From: Lachnospiraceae bacterium
GTDB taxonomy: Bacteria; Bacillota; Clostridia; Lachnospirales; Lachnospiraceae
Assembly: GCA_017444015.1 (NCBI GenBank)
Contig: JAFSXN010000023.1
Coordinates: 1-38,195 of the forward strand
Length of the DNA stretch: 38,195 bases
Reading direction: 5' to 3'
A program made the position numbers and the translations under genes. This document shows, piece by piece, positions 22,536 to 30,765 of the stretch. Below the pieces are notes generated by a model that did not search any database, was not told the origin of the DNA, and was given only the letters and a program-made list of their open reading frames with translations. Within the stretch, counting starts at the first letter, position 1, and every line of letters starts with the position of its first letter.

Positions 22536-24767
22536 ATGGAAACTCAGACAAAACGGACCAATCGGGCGCTTCTGATCGGATGGTGTGTGATCGTATTCGT
22601 CCTCTTTTTTATGTATCTGATGGAGGTTTTTCGTGGCAGCCGGACACCGCTCTATATGGTGATGTTCAGCCTGTTTACGGTCGTTCCGCAGGTGGCGGTC
22701 TCTCTCTGGTATATGAGAAGACCGGACAATGAAAAGATCCAGTACTATATCGTATTCGGTTATATGCTGATGTACGGTTTTGTTCTGCTTACGGCAAATA
22801 CCTCACAGGTCTGGACCTATATCATTCCGATGCTGTCGTTGTTAGTCCTGTATCATAATCCCGTTCTGATCCAGTGGACGACCATCATAGCGATTCTGTT
22901 AAATATCGGTGAGATCGCCTATCGCTATATAAGAGGAGATATTACGGATCTTCTTGATCGGGATATCCGCATCCAGATCGGGTGTCTTGCGCTCTGCTTT
23001 ATCGCCCTCTATGTTGCTACAAGGATCTATAAGAGCAGCCACGACAGCAACGTCGCCTATGAGCATGAGCTGACCGCTCAGAAGGAGGAGCTGTACCAGC
23101 AGGCGGAGGAGCTTGAGGCATTAAACGGCGAGCTGAATGAGTACGCGGACAATCTGACGAAGAAAAACGAAGAGCTTCGCAAGATGTCCATGCAGACGAT
23201 CATGACCATCGCCAATACCATCGACGCAAAGGACGAATATACCAGAGGCCACAGCAGGAGAGTAGCAGAATATTCCGCAAGGATCGCGGAGGAGCTGGGC
23301 TTTCAGGGAGATGAGCTCAGGGATATCCGCTTTATCGGTCTGCTGCACGATATCGGTAAGATCGGAGTTCCGGATAACGTTTTAAATAAGGCGGGGAAGC
23401 TCTCCAGAGAGGAATATCTTCTGATGCAGGAGCATACTACGACCGGCGGCGATATCTTAAAGGATATCACGATGATCGACAATCTGGATGTCGGCGCGAA
23501 GTACCATCACGAGCGGTACGACGGCAGCGGCTATCCGGAGGGGCTTAAAGGGGAGGAAATTCCGTTGATTGCCCGGATCATCGGAGTAGCGGATGCCTAT
23601 GACGCCATGACCTCAAACCGGGTCTATCGACGGCATTTAAGCAATGAACGCGTCATCGAGGAGCTTGAAAAGGGCAAGGGCAGCCAGTTTGATCCGAAGG
23701 TCTGCGATGTCCTCTTAAAGCTGATGAAGGAGGATAAGCTGCCGAAGCTGAATCCGGACGACGAATCCATCGAGGTCAAGCAGGGAACGAAGATCTTAAG
23801 CCGTGTTATCGACAAGGCTGAGGCTGTGGCAAGCGAGGAGCTTCACTATGATGAGCTGACGGGAACCTTAAGCCGTGAGACCGGCGTACGGGTGATCCAG
23901 GAGAAGATCGGCGAGAAGGGCTGCGGCTCCGTCTTTATTTTCGATATTGATAACTTCCGCAGGGTCAATGAGAAGGAAGGCTTTATGATCGGCGACCGGT
24001 ATCTGAACCTTGTGGCAAAGGAGATCCATAAGCTGTCGGAGGAGATGACGGTGAGCCGTTTCGGGTCGGATGAGTTTGTGGCTTATCTGCCTTCGGTGGA
24101 TTCCGAGGAGGACGCGGAGTCTACGGCGGCCAGATTTGTCGCGGCGATCCGGCATATCGCGGAAGCGGATCCTGCCTATGAGCTGCTTTCGGTTTCGCTT
24201 GGCATTACGCAGGTGGCGACGGAAAAGGACCGGGTCATGGTGCTCTATGAGAACGCCAGCAAGGCCCTGTTTATGTCCAAGCAGTACGGGGAGGGCAGCT
24301 ATTTTTACTATCGCTTTGAGATGGATGAGGACGACGATGTGGCGGTGGCCAATTCCGCGGATTTAAGGCATCTGGTGGAATTCCTTGCGGATCCCGGGGC
24401 GAATACCGTAAAGAGTACGCCGGAAACGGATGCGTTATATGCTTCGGTCAACGAGTTAGTGAAGGAGAAGGAGGATGTGCATATCGTCCTGTTTACGCTT
24501 CGGATGACCGGCAGCGAAAACGCGGACCCCGAGGGCAGGAGCGTTCCGATGGAGCTTTTGGAGCGGGCTATTGAGAAGTCGATCAGAGAGCCGGATGTTA
24601 TGATGAAGTACAGCAATGTACAGCGGGTCCTTCTTTTGGTAGGGCTTGAGGAGGACATGATCCGTCCGGTCATCAACAAGATTATGGTACATTTTTACCG
24701 TTCCAATACCTTAAAGGGGATCGAGGTCCACTACGATGTGGCGGATCTGGGAAATTATCTGTCATAA
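22536..24767 (+). CDS. Membrane HD-GYP c-di-GMP phosphodiesterase with degenerate GGDEF
   Basis: A 743-residue protein. Residues 10-170 hold about six membrane helices, possibly a sensor; 175-225 is a coiled-coil linker. The HD-GYP domain (about 225-400) has LLHDIGKIG at 269-277, HHERYDGSGYPEG with the GYP motif near 333, and ADAYDAMTSNR, so all expected metal ligands appear present and it should hydrolyse c-di-GMP. A GGDEF domain (about 435-600) follows with GSDEF instead of GGDEF at 510, probably inactive in synthesis and perhaps a GTP sensor. Residues 625-743 form a further alpha/beta domain (VHIVLFTLRM, VQRVLLLVGL) that I cannot name. It has its own promoter and is closed by a terminator at 24806. 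Confidence 0.9.
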   Translation: METQTKRTNRALLIGWCVIVFVLFFMYLMEVFRGSRTPLYMVMFSLFTVVPQVAVSLWYMRRPDNEKIQYYIVFGYMLMYGFVLLTANTSQVWTYIIPMLSLLVLYHNPVLIQWTTIIAILLNIGEIAYRYIRGDITDLLDRDIRIQIGCLALCFIALYVATRIYKSSHDSNVAYEHELTAQKEELYQQAEELEALNGELNEYADNLTKKNEELRKMSMQTIMTIANTIDAKDEYTRGHSRRVAEYSARIAEELGFQGDELRDIRFIGLLHDIGKIGVPDNVLNKAGKLSREEYLLMQEHTTTGGDILKDITMIDNLDVGAKYHHERYDGSGYPEGLKGEEIPLIARIIGVADAYDAMTSNRVYRRHLSNERVIEELEKGKGSQFDPKVCDVLLKLMKEDKLPKLNPDDESIEVKQGTKILSRVIDKAEAVASEELHYDELTGTLSRETGVRVIQEKIGEKGCGSVFIFDIDNFRRVNEKEGFMIGDRYLNLVAKEIHKLSEEMTVSRFGSDEFVAYLPSVDSEEDAESTAARFVAAIRHIAEADPAYELLSVSLGITQVATEKDRVMVLYENASKALFMSKQYGEGSYFYYRFEMDEDDDVAVANSADLRHLVEFLADPGANTVKSTPETDALYASVNELVKEKEDVHIVLFTLRMTGSENADPEGRSVPMELLERAIEKSIREPDVMMKYSNVQRVLLLVGLEEDMIRPVINKIMVHFYRSNTLKGIEVHYDVADLGNYLS

Positions 24768-24805
24768 AGGACAGATCATATAACACATTATCGAGATAGC
24801 AGGGG

Positions 24806-24836
24806 GATACGGCGGAGGGTTCGTCGTATCTCTTTT
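24806..24836 (+). terminator. Intrinsic terminator of the HD-GYP gene
   Basis: GATACGGCG (24806-24814) pairs with CGTCGTATC (24822-24830, one G-U) and is followed by TCTTTTC. Confidence 0.65.
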
Positions 24837-24932
24837 CATTATGCACAGGCCAGCGTATGGAAGTTTTCCAGCTGAAGCCGGACGCGGGCCGCGCGAGTTG
24901 TCGCGAGTAGGAGGGAAAAGCGTCCTCCTATT
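24837..24932 (+). repeat. Dispersed intergenic repeat, copy A
   Basis: From TCATTATGCRCAGGCC, through GCGTATGGAAGTTTT and GCTGAAGCCGGACGCGGG, to a hairpin region GCGAGTAGGAGG...CCTCCTATTCG, this matches copy B at 32761-32888 over most of its length. Copy B has an insertion of about 35 bp carrying its own perfect hairpin. Both copies sit directly after a terminator and before a new gene. It is probably a REP-like or miniature mobile element. Confidence 0.7.
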
Positions 24933-24949
24933 CGATTCGAGGAGAAAAA

Positions 24950-25936
24950 TTGCGAAAAAAGCGTATTCTTACAATCATTTGCGCCGTTCTTATTTTTCTG
25001 ACTGCCGCCGATCTGATCGCCGGAAATCTCCTGGTTTCGTTTGCCCTAAAGCGGCCGAAGAAATCGAGAGAGGAGATCATGCCGGACCCGGTGACGGAGC
25101 AGGAGACCCAGGACATTGTATCCGAAAATAAAAAGAAGATCGGAAGGCAGGCGGATGAATGGGTTAAAGAGCACGGGAAGACGGAGGTTTCGATTACCTC
25201 GGAGGACGGCCTTCTGCTTTCGGGAGATCTTCTGATCTCGGATGAGGCTTCGCACCGGTGGGTAATCGCGGTCCACGGCTATGGCTATACGGGCAGCAGG
25301 CAGGCGATGGTGCCTTATGTCCTTCCCTACCTCGAAAGAGGGTATAACGCTCTGACACCGGATATGCGCGCCCATGGAAAAAGCGAGGGCAAATATATTG
25401 GTATGGGGTGGTTAGACCGTAAGGATATCGTGCGATGGATCGGACTTCTTGTCGAAAGGGATCCAGAGGCTGTGATCGTTCTTCACGGGGTCTCTATGGG
25501 CGGCGCTGCGGTTATGATGACGGCGGGAGAGGAGCTTCCTGAAAACGTAAAGGCTGTGATCGACGACTGCGGCTATTCCTCGGTCTGGCAGATCTTTTCG
25601 GATGAGGCGAAGTATCTCTTTCATATTCCGGAGTTTCCGCTGTTATATACCGCATCCTTCTTTTCAAGGCTTCGGGCGGGGTATGGTTTTAAGGAGGCCT
25701 CGGCCCTTGAACAGATCCAAAAGACGAAGCAGCCGGTTTTGTTTATCCACGGCTCAGAGGACAACTTTGTTCATACGGAGGCGGTTTATGAGCTGTATGA
25801 AGCCTGCCCGTCAGGGAAGGAGCTTTATGTCTCCGAGGGAGCGGGCCATGGCGACGCCTATTATATGGTGCCTGAGGAGTACGTAAAAACGGTGTTTGAT
25901 TTTATTGCCCTTGAAACTGCGGACGATAACGGGTAA
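24950..25936 (+). CDS. Membrane-anchored alpha/beta hydrolase (S33-like)
   Basis: A 328-residue protein started by TTG at 24950, with GAGGAG just upstream. An N-terminal membrane helix (about 5-30) anchors an outward-facing hydrolase. Visible catalytic features are WVIAVHGYGYTGSR (oxyanion-hole strand), HGVSMGGAA with nucleophile Ser near 182, a SEDNFVH segment giving the acid, and GAGHGDAYY giving the His. This matches alpha/beta hydrolases of the serine aminopeptidase S33/YqkD type common in Firmicutes. The substrate is unknown; esters or surface lipids are likely. It follows repeat copy A and lies 20 bp before the STAS gene. Confidence 0.88.
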   Translation: MRKKRILTIICAVLIFLTAADLIAGNLLVSFALKRPKKSREEIMPDPVTEQETQDIVSENKKKIGRQADEWVKEHGKTEVSITSEDGLLLSGDLLISDEASHRWVIAVHGYGYTGSRQAMVPYVLPYLERGYNALTPDMRAHGKSEGKYIGMGWLDRKDIVRWIGLLVERDPEAVIVLHGVSMGGAAVMMTAGEELPENVKAVIDDCGYSSVWQIFSDEAKYLFHIPEFPLLYTASFFSRLRAGYGFKEASALEQIQKTKQPVLFIHGSEDNFVHTEAVYELYEACPSGKELYVSEGAGHGDAYYMVPEEYVKTVFDFIALETADDNG

Positions 25937-25956
25937 AATAGAAGTGGTGTGTTGTT

Positions 25957-26232
25957 TTGCAGAAAAATACGGTTATCTATGTGTCCGGTGAGGTGGATTC
26001 AGCCAATGTGGAGGAATTTGAACAGGGGCTGATTACCGAAACGGAGGGCGAGAAGAAGGTAGTGATCGACCTGACGGATTTTGAGTATATCTCATCCACC
26101 GGGCTTCGCGTGCTGTTGATGCTTCAGAAGAAATACGGGCAGGGGGACGCCCTTTCCATTCGAAACGTAAATGACGAGGTCATGGATATCTTTAACGTGA
26201 CCGGGTTTTCCAAGCTGCTGCATATTGATTGA
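25957..26232 (+). CDS. STAS-domain anti-sigma-factor antagonist-like protein
   Basis: A 91-residue single STAS domain with a TTG start. IYVSGEVDSANVEEFE is the first strand and turn, KVVIDLTDFEYISSTGLRVLL contains the phosphorylation loop, where S46-S47-T48-G49 replaces the canonical DSSG, and FNVTGFSKLL is the last helix. Such proteins switch partner kinases or regulators by Ser/Thr phosphorylation. No anti-sigma kinase, sigma factor or phosphatase is adjacent. The next gene, 24 bp downstream, encodes a degenerate GGDEF-PAS protein, suggesting a combined signalling module. Confidence 0.88.
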   Translation: MQKNTVIYVSGEVDSANVEEFEQGLITETEGEKKVVIDLTDFEYISSTGLRVLLMLQKKYGQGDALSIRNVNDEVMDIFNVTGFSKLLHID

Positions 26233-26256
26233 TTCTTTGTTTGAAATGAGGAGTAT

Positions 26257-27201
26257 ATGGCGGGACTGTTCGATAAATTAACCAATCTCAAGGAAGAAGA
26301 CCAGCTGACGGGGACGCTGACCCGTAATGCCGGGATGGAAAGGATCCAGAAGTATATCGCGAAGCATCCGGATACGGTCTGCGTGTTTCTGTTTGTGGAC
26401 GGTGACCGTTTCAAGCAGCTGATCGACTTAAACGGCCATCAGGTACGGGATCTTTTGTATATCCAGACGGCAAAGGTTTTAAAGGATCAATTTCAGGATA
26501 AGGGCATTATTTTCCGCTTCGACGAGGATGAGTTCGCCGTTTTCTATACGGACACGACGATCAATGAGGTCAGCGGAAAGCTCAAGGAGTTAATGATCTC
26601 TCCGGACAGACAGGTGGAGCTTTCCCAGGAAAAGATTCCCTTTACCCTTTCAATCGGCGCGGTCATGTATCCGGCTATGGGACAGGATTTCGATCTTCTG
26701 ATGGAGCTTTCGGTAGACGCGCTTTACCGGGCGAAGTATGAGGGGAGAAACTGCTACCGTTTTAATACCGAGGGACGGGTGACCAGAAGCAGAGACGGCT
26801 ATCATTTTGATGTGGATTCCTTTTCTCAGGGAATGCCCGGAGGCTTCTTTGTATACAAAGCCGAGGGGAATGAGGATATCCTGTATGCCAGTGAGTCTGT
26901 AGCCCGGATCTTTGACTGTGAAACGGTCAGTGAATTCCGGGATTTTGTAGGGAATTCTTTCCGGGGGATCGTTTTTCCGGAGGATTACGAAAAGATCAAA
27001 AAGGTAATAGACAAGCAGCAGTTTGAAATGCCGCAGAATGTTAAGAAGATCGATTTCGTCCGCTACCGGATCAAGACGAAGAACGGTACGATCAAGGAGG
27101 TGGACGACTTCGGAAGGCTGGCCTACAATGAGAGCTACGGGCTGGTCTACTATGTGTTTATTGTTGATGTGCATTATCTGAACGCGGTTTCGATCCGATA
27201 A
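26257..27201 (+). CDS. Degenerate GGDEF domain followed by a PAS domain
   Basis: A 314-residue cytoplasmic protein. The GGDEF fold (about 15-170) starts DQLTGTLTRNAGM and has VDGDRFKQLIDLNGH, but the active-site loop reads DEDEF (89-93) rather than GGDEF. Cyclase activity is therefore unlikely and ligand binding or regulation more likely. Residues 190-314 form a PAS domain (GGFFVYKAEGNEDILYASES, then FPEDYEKIKK, then YRIKTKNGTIKEVDDFGRL). The order GGDEF then PAS is the reverse of the usual arrangement. AGGAG precedes the ATG. It probably shares a transcript with the STAS gene. Confidence 0.85.
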   Translation: MAGLFDKLTNLKEEDQLTGTLTRNAGMERIQKYIAKHPDTVCVFLFVDGDRFKQLIDLNGHQVRDLLYIQTAKVLKDQFQDKGIIFRFDEDEFAVFYTDTTINEVSGKLKELMISPDRQVELSQEKIPFTLSIGAVMYPAMGQDFDLLMELSVDALYRAKYEGRNCYRFNTEGRVTRSRDGYHFDVDSFSQGMPGGFFVYKAEGNEDILYASESVARIFDCETVSEFRDFVGNSFRGIVFPEDYEKIKKVIDKQQFEMPQNVKKIDFVRYRIKTKNGTIKEVDDFGRLAYNESYGLVYYVFIVDVHYLNAVSIR

Positions 27202-27213
27202 AGGGAAATCATT

Positions 27214-27642
27214 TTGTACGGGATATTTACCGAAAAAAAAGCACAGAAAGTATTCGGCGCTCTGTTGATGATCTTATTGATCCTGACAGAGCTTTCCGGC
27301 ATCTTTCAAAATGCTTCCAGTCCGGTGGGGAGAACCGAGGCGGAGAGAGCTCCTCTCGCGGGCTTTTTGATCCCTGCTGAGGGTCTGACCATAGAGGAGG
27401 GCTGTACGCCGGAGCTTTTGGGCAGCGGGGTAGAGGTGGAAGCGATCAGTGTCCGTACGGCTCCCGTTAATTCTACAGGAAGCGGGCGGCTTTTACTGCG
27501 CCTGTTTTTTCTATTGCTGTGGGCGGCATTTCTGTACTTTGCCTGCCTGCAAAAAACGATCAACCGGTCTCTTGCGTTTTGCGGGGACTCCTGTCTTTGT
27601 CTCGTTTTGAGATATATTCACAATAACGACGGAAAAAAATAA
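27214..27642 (+). CDS. Small membrane protein of unknown function
   Basis: A 142-residue protein with a TTG start 12 bp after the GGDEF-PAS gene; GGGAAA is the only upstream purine run, so the start is uncertain. It has two membrane helices (about 12-28 and 90-110) separated by about 60 outward-facing residues (TIEEGCTPELLGSGVEVEAI and similar), and a Cys-rich tail (FCGDSCLCLVL). No family is recognised. Confidence 0.6.
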   Translation: MYGIFTEKKAQKVFGALLMILLILTELSGIFQNASSPVGRTEAERAPLAGFLIPAEGLTIEEGCTPELLGSGVEVEAISVRTAPVNSTGSGRLLLRLFFLLLWAAFLYFACLQKTINRSLAFCGDSCLCLVLRYIHNNDGKK

Positions 27643-27769
27643 GAGCACCTCACTTTACTGAGTTTTAACCTGGCATCTGCCTGTAGTCGCGTTTCCCCTG
27701 GAGGAAGGAAAACCGGGCAGAGGGTTCAGGCTTTCTTTGCGTACAATAACAGTTTGTGAGGTGATAATA

Positions 27770-27910
27770 ATGAGTGATTTCGTTTCAAATTTCATGGTAG
27801 TGGTGTTTGGTGTGATCGCGCTCGGCGCGGCGGTTTTCGGCTGGTGGTACGAGAACGGTCCTCAGAAAAGCGACGGGGAAGAGAAGGATAACAGTAAAAA
27901 GAAGAAATGA
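27770..27910 (+). CDS. 46-residue membrane peptide coupled to the pyruvate-kinase-like gene
   Basis: ATG at 27770 is preceded by GAGGTGATAATA. The product has a short N-terminus (MSDFVSNF), one membrane helix (about 8-26, ending AVFGWWY) and a highly charged tail of Lys, Asp and Glu ending in four lysines. It ends 7 bp before the next start, so translation is probably coupled. The preceding 127-bp gap holds nested inverted repeats (TCTGCC with GGCAGA, TTTCC with GGAAA). The clear ribosome site, composition and spacing support a real gene. It may hold the downstream protein at the membrane, an inference. Confidence 0.65.
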   Translation: MSDFVSNFMVVVFGVIALGAAVFGWWYENGPQKSDGEEKDNSKKKK

Positions 27911-27917
27911 GGGGTCT

Positions 27918-28967
27918 ATGAGAAAAACAAATGTAATCTGTACCATAGGCCCGTCCTGTGAGAACGAGTATACTTTGAGAAAGATGGCGACTGCGGGGAT
28001 GAACTGCGTCCGGATCAATCTTTTAAACGGAGACAGAAAGTCCCAGCAGCGCTCGGTCAATCTGATCAAAAGCGTCAGGAGCAGCTTACGGCTTCCCCTC
28101 GGGATTATGTTGGATATCAGGGGACCGGAGTGCCGGATCGGAACCTTTCAGAAAAAGAAGCTGGCGATCCGGACGGGGGACACCGTAGTCCTTACAACGA
28201 GTCAGCCGGTCGTTTCGGAAAAAACTGTCTTTGTCAGCGATAAAAATCTGCCGCTTGAGGTCGCAAAGGGGGATGTTCTGTTTCTTGGTAACAGCGGCTG
28301 TACCCTCCGGGTCTGTGAGCCGAGGAAGCGGGAGATTGTCTGCCAGGCGGCAACGGCAGGGACGCTGACGGAGAACAAGTCAGTTTATCTGCCGGGGAGG
28401 TGTTTCAACCGCCCGTTTCTTAGCGACCGGGACAGGGAGGATATCGTCTGGGGAGTAAGGAATCGGGTCGATATGATTGCGGTCCCCTCCGTTTCGAAAC
28501 GGGAGGAGATCGAGGAGCTCAGAGAATTTCTTGATCGAAGCGGCGGAAAGGAGATCCGTCTGATCGCAAAGCTCAGAAACCGTTCGGGGATTGAGAATGT
28601 GGAGGAGATCTGCAAGGTGGCGGACGGGATCATGGTATCAAGAGCTGAGCTTGGAACGGAGCTTCGAAACGTTGAGGTGGCACCGGTACAGAAAGAGCTG
28701 ACAAAACGGGTCAGTGGGCTTGGAAAGTATGTGGTCACTTCAACGGAGCTTTTAGAGTCGATGATCCAGAATGATTCTCCGACCCTGCTTGAGCTTTCGG
28801 ATATCGTAAATGCCGTCTATGACGGGTCAACAGCAGTCCTTCTCTCCGCGGAAACAGCCATCGGAAAATATCCGGTGGAGGCGGTAAGGACATTGGCGGA
28901 AGCCGCCGCGTTTGCGGAGGAGAGCATATATTCCGCAGCCCGCCTGAAAGGCGGATTCGGGGTATAA
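27918..28967 (+). CDS. Pyruvate-kinase-like protein, catalytically degenerate and lacking the C-terminal domain
   Basis: A 349-residue homologue of pyruvate kinase (normally about 470-590). It keeps the barrel: VICTIGPSC, AGMNCVRINLLNGD (usual RLNFSHG), MLDIRGPECRIG (usual LDTKGPEIR), a B-domain insertion (about 75-160), FLSDRDREDI, IAKLRNRSGIENVEEI, DGIMVSRAELG, STELLESMI, LELSDIVNAVYDG and AVLLSAETAIGKYPVEAV. The Mg-binding Glu of AKIEN is Arg, ARGDLG reads SRAELG, the Ser and His of NFSHG are Leu and Asn, and ATQMLESM reads STELLESM. The regulatory C-terminal domain is absent. It is therefore unlikely to convert phosphoenolpyruvate to pyruvate and may be a sensor or have another activity. 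Confidence 0.85.
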   Translation: MRKTNVICTIGPSCENEYTLRKMATAGMNCVRINLLNGDRKSQQRSVNLIKSVRSSLRLPLGIMLDIRGPECRIGTFQKKKLAIRTGDTVVLTTSQPVVSEKTVFVSDKNLPLEVAKGDVLFLGNSGCTLRVCEPRKREIVCQAATAGTLTENKSVYLPGRCFNRPFLSDRDREDIVWGVRNRVDMIAVPSVSKREEIEELREFLDRSGGKEIRLIAKLRNRSGIENVEEICKVADGIMVSRAELGTELRNVEVAPVQKELTKRVSGLGKYVVTSTELLESMIQNDSPTLLELSDIVNAVYDGSTAVLLSAETAIGKYPVEAVRTLAEAAAFAEESIYSAARLKGGFGV

Positions 28968-28989
28968 GGAATATAAGGAATAAAAAAAC

Positions 28990-29010
28990 GGGCGGCTCAG
29001 GCAGCCGCCC
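28990..29010. terminator. GC-rich hairpin after the pyruvate-kinase-like gene
   Basis: GGGCGGCT (28990-28997) pairs perfectly with AGCCGCCC (29003-29010), with A7 before it and no T-run after it on the plus strand. It would be a good terminator for leftward transcription. On the plus strand it is a strong stem that may stop or stabilise the upstream transcript. Confidence 0.6.
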
Positions 29011-29365
29011 TATCATAACAGTTTTCCGGGACAATGTTTAACTGGAGACGCAAATGATTTTGTTACAGCCCGGAAAGCTGTTATTTCGTATGAAGGATCA
29101 CCGTACGTGATTCGGAATAAATATAATGATCTGTGGGATATAGATAATGGAGGCAGCCAGCATCGAAAAGGAGATCGGCTTCCGGATCGTATCCCTGACG
29201 TCGATTTCCCTAACATCATACAGGGTATTTTTTCAATTTACTTGCAGTTTCGTATGCAGTACGATTTTACAGCTTTTTGCGGATCAGGCTTACTGTTATA
29301 AAATGGCAGCAGGTTGGGCGGCGGGGTTTTAAGAGCCGCCTGAATGGCAGAAGGGAGCATTACCT
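29011..29365 (+). other. Intergenic region with a promoter for the AraC gene
   Basis: No convincing gene is found. One frame (about 29050-29301) gives polar sequence with SYEGSPYVIRNKYNDLWDI, which could be a decayed gene fragment, but it has no start signal. TTGCGG (29277-29282) and TAAAAT (29299-29304) with a 16-bp spacer form a probable promoter. A GGCGGC/GCCGCC hairpin (about 29318-29340) lies in the leader, ahead of AGAAGGGAG and the ATG at 29366. Confidence 0.45.
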
Positions 29366-30274
29366 ATGAAGGGTCTGTTTGATGAATACTGCCTAAGCAG
29401 GCAGAAGAAGGTCCTTATATACGATAATCATCACGTGGTGGGGCTTGGAGGCTTTGCTCACGCAAGCTACAGCGATTCGCCGGAAAATGAGGACGGCGGC
29501 ATGCATATTCACCCGGGGTTTATTGAGCTGCACGTCATTCTAGGCGGTAAATGCCATACAAGGATCGAAGAGGACGGAGACCTTGCGGATTATATCTGTT
29601 CGGGCTCTGAGGCTATCATTACCTACCCCTTCGAGCTGCACCGGACCGGAAGTCTTTCGAAGGAGCCCTGTGAATTCTACGCGCTTCAGATTGATATTTC
29701 GGATCCGGGGAATATTCTCGGCCTTTCCTTTTCCTACAGCTATCACCTCTATAATCAGCTGATGGGGATGAAGGAGCGGCATTTCGCGGTTTCGTCGGGA
29801 CAGATCGAGCTTCTGGCCGAGAGCTTTGAATGGATCTCAAAGCTGTGGGAGGATGCGGTGATGGTCGGAGTCCAGTATCTGACCTGTTTTCTGTTCTCCT
29901 TACAGAGCAGACAGCCCGTATCGAAGAGGCAGCAGCGGGAGATCGATACCGGAATCCAGAAGTCCATCGAGTATATCAGGGAGCATATCCATGAGACTAT
30001 ACGGTTAGAGGAATTAGCGGGAGTCAGCGGCTATTCTCTTTCGCGGTTCAAATATAAATTCAAGCATGAGATCGGGATCACTCCCGCGGAATATATTACG
30101 CTGCAAAAGATCGAGCTTGCAAAGACAAGGCTTACACAGACCGATGTCAGTATAACGGAGTTAGCCTATTCTCTCGGCTTTTCCACCAGCAATTATTTCA
30201 GCTCTGTTTTCAAAAAAATAATCTCCTGCACCCCGAGGGAATACAGGAGATTATACGGAAAGAAATCCGGATGA
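29366..30274 (+). CDS. AraC-family transcriptional regulator with cupin sensor domain
   Basis: A 302-residue regulator. Residues 1-120 are a cupin-like ligand domain (GGMHIHPGFIELHVILGG and FELHRTGSL). Residues 200-300 hold the two helix-turn-helix units: SIEYIREHIHETIRLEELAGVSGYS, then SRFKYKFKHEIGITPAEYI, then SITELAYSLGFSTSNYFSSVFKK and the closing CTPREYRRLYG. Such proteins usually sense a sugar or small acid and activate transport genes. The TRAP transporter genes 490 bp downstream are likely targets. Confidence 0.92.
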   Translation: MKGLFDEYCLSRQKKVLIYDNHHVVGLGGFAHASYSDSPENEDGGMHIHPGFIELHVILGGKCHTRIEEDGDLADYICSGSEAIITYPFELHRTGSLSKEPCEFYALQIDISDPGNILGLSFSYSYHLYNQLMGMKERHFAVSSGQIELLAESFEWISKLWEDAVMVGVQYLTCFLFSLQSRQPVSKRQQREIDTGIQKSIEYIREHIHETIRLEELAGVSGYSLSRFKYKFKHEIGITPAEYITLQKIELAKTRLTQTDVSITELAYSLGFSTSNYFSSVFKKIISCTPREYRRLYGKKSG

Positions 30275-30297
30275 CATTGCCCTGAAGACGTTTCGGT

Positions 30298-30444
30298 CTA
30301 ATCGTAGAGCGAAGCCCCGGTACGGACCTTGTTGATGACCTTTTTGATAAAGACTACCGGCAGTCCGATCAGGATCGAGAGCGAGGAAGAGACTCCCAGA
30401 ACGACCTCGATCGCGAAAAATACATAGAGCAGTATCGTATTCAT
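30298..30444 (-). CDS. 48-residue membrane peptide
   Basis: ATG at 30444 on the minus strand, with GGAGG 9 nt before it. The product starts MNTILLYVFFAIEVVLGVSS, has a membrane region of about 35 residues (two short helices separated near SSS, or one long one), and ends with a basic tail KKVINKVRTGASLYD. It ends 23 bp from the end of the convergent AraC gene. The well-placed ribosome site and membrane-like composition support a real small gene. No family is recognised. It could face the TRAP proteins in the membrane, or modulate the regulator mRNA from the opposite strand. Confidence 0.55.
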   Translation of the reverse strand: MNTILLYVFFAIEVVLGVSSSLSILIGLPVVFIKKVINKVRTGASLYD

Positions 30445-30765
30445 ACACCTTATCCTCCGATTCTATAAAACAGGAGTCCAAACGGCTTACCGGCAATTCT
30501 CCTGTTTATTCTCCGGCGCATTCTAAACGACTTTTTCCGGCAAGTCAAAACTTACGAAATCGTACTTTATACGATATTGAACGCAATACGGGGAGTGAAA
30601 TGCTAGAATCTCTGTGGACTGCAAAGCGGGGATATTGATCCGAGGCTTTGTGGAGCTCCGACAGATCAAACAGATCAATAGAAAAGAAATAGCCGCTCAG
30701 GGAAATTTGGCAGATATTGTAAACGAATTAAATATATTTGGTTCCCACATATGAAAGGAGAGCGT
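30445..30765. promoter_or_regulatory. Regulatory gap ahead of the TRAP genes
   Basis: No gene was found. ATCGTA (30559-30564) and TACGAT (30570-30575) form a perfect inverted repeat that could be an operator. A TTGAAC-like -35 (about 30577) and TAGAAT (about 30604) have a spacer too long for a normal promoter, so the start point is not assigned. An AraC-controlled promoter with a poor -35 would fit. Confidence 0.3.

Noticed and set aside
24841..25131. 96-codon frame starting in repeat copy A
   Set aside because: It arises from the dispersed repeat and overlaps the alpha/beta hydrolase gene in another frame.
29107..29332. Two overlapping short frames between the pyruvate-kinase-like and AraC genes
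   Set aside because: They overlap each other and the predicted AraC promoter, with no consistent protein character. At most a decayed fragment.
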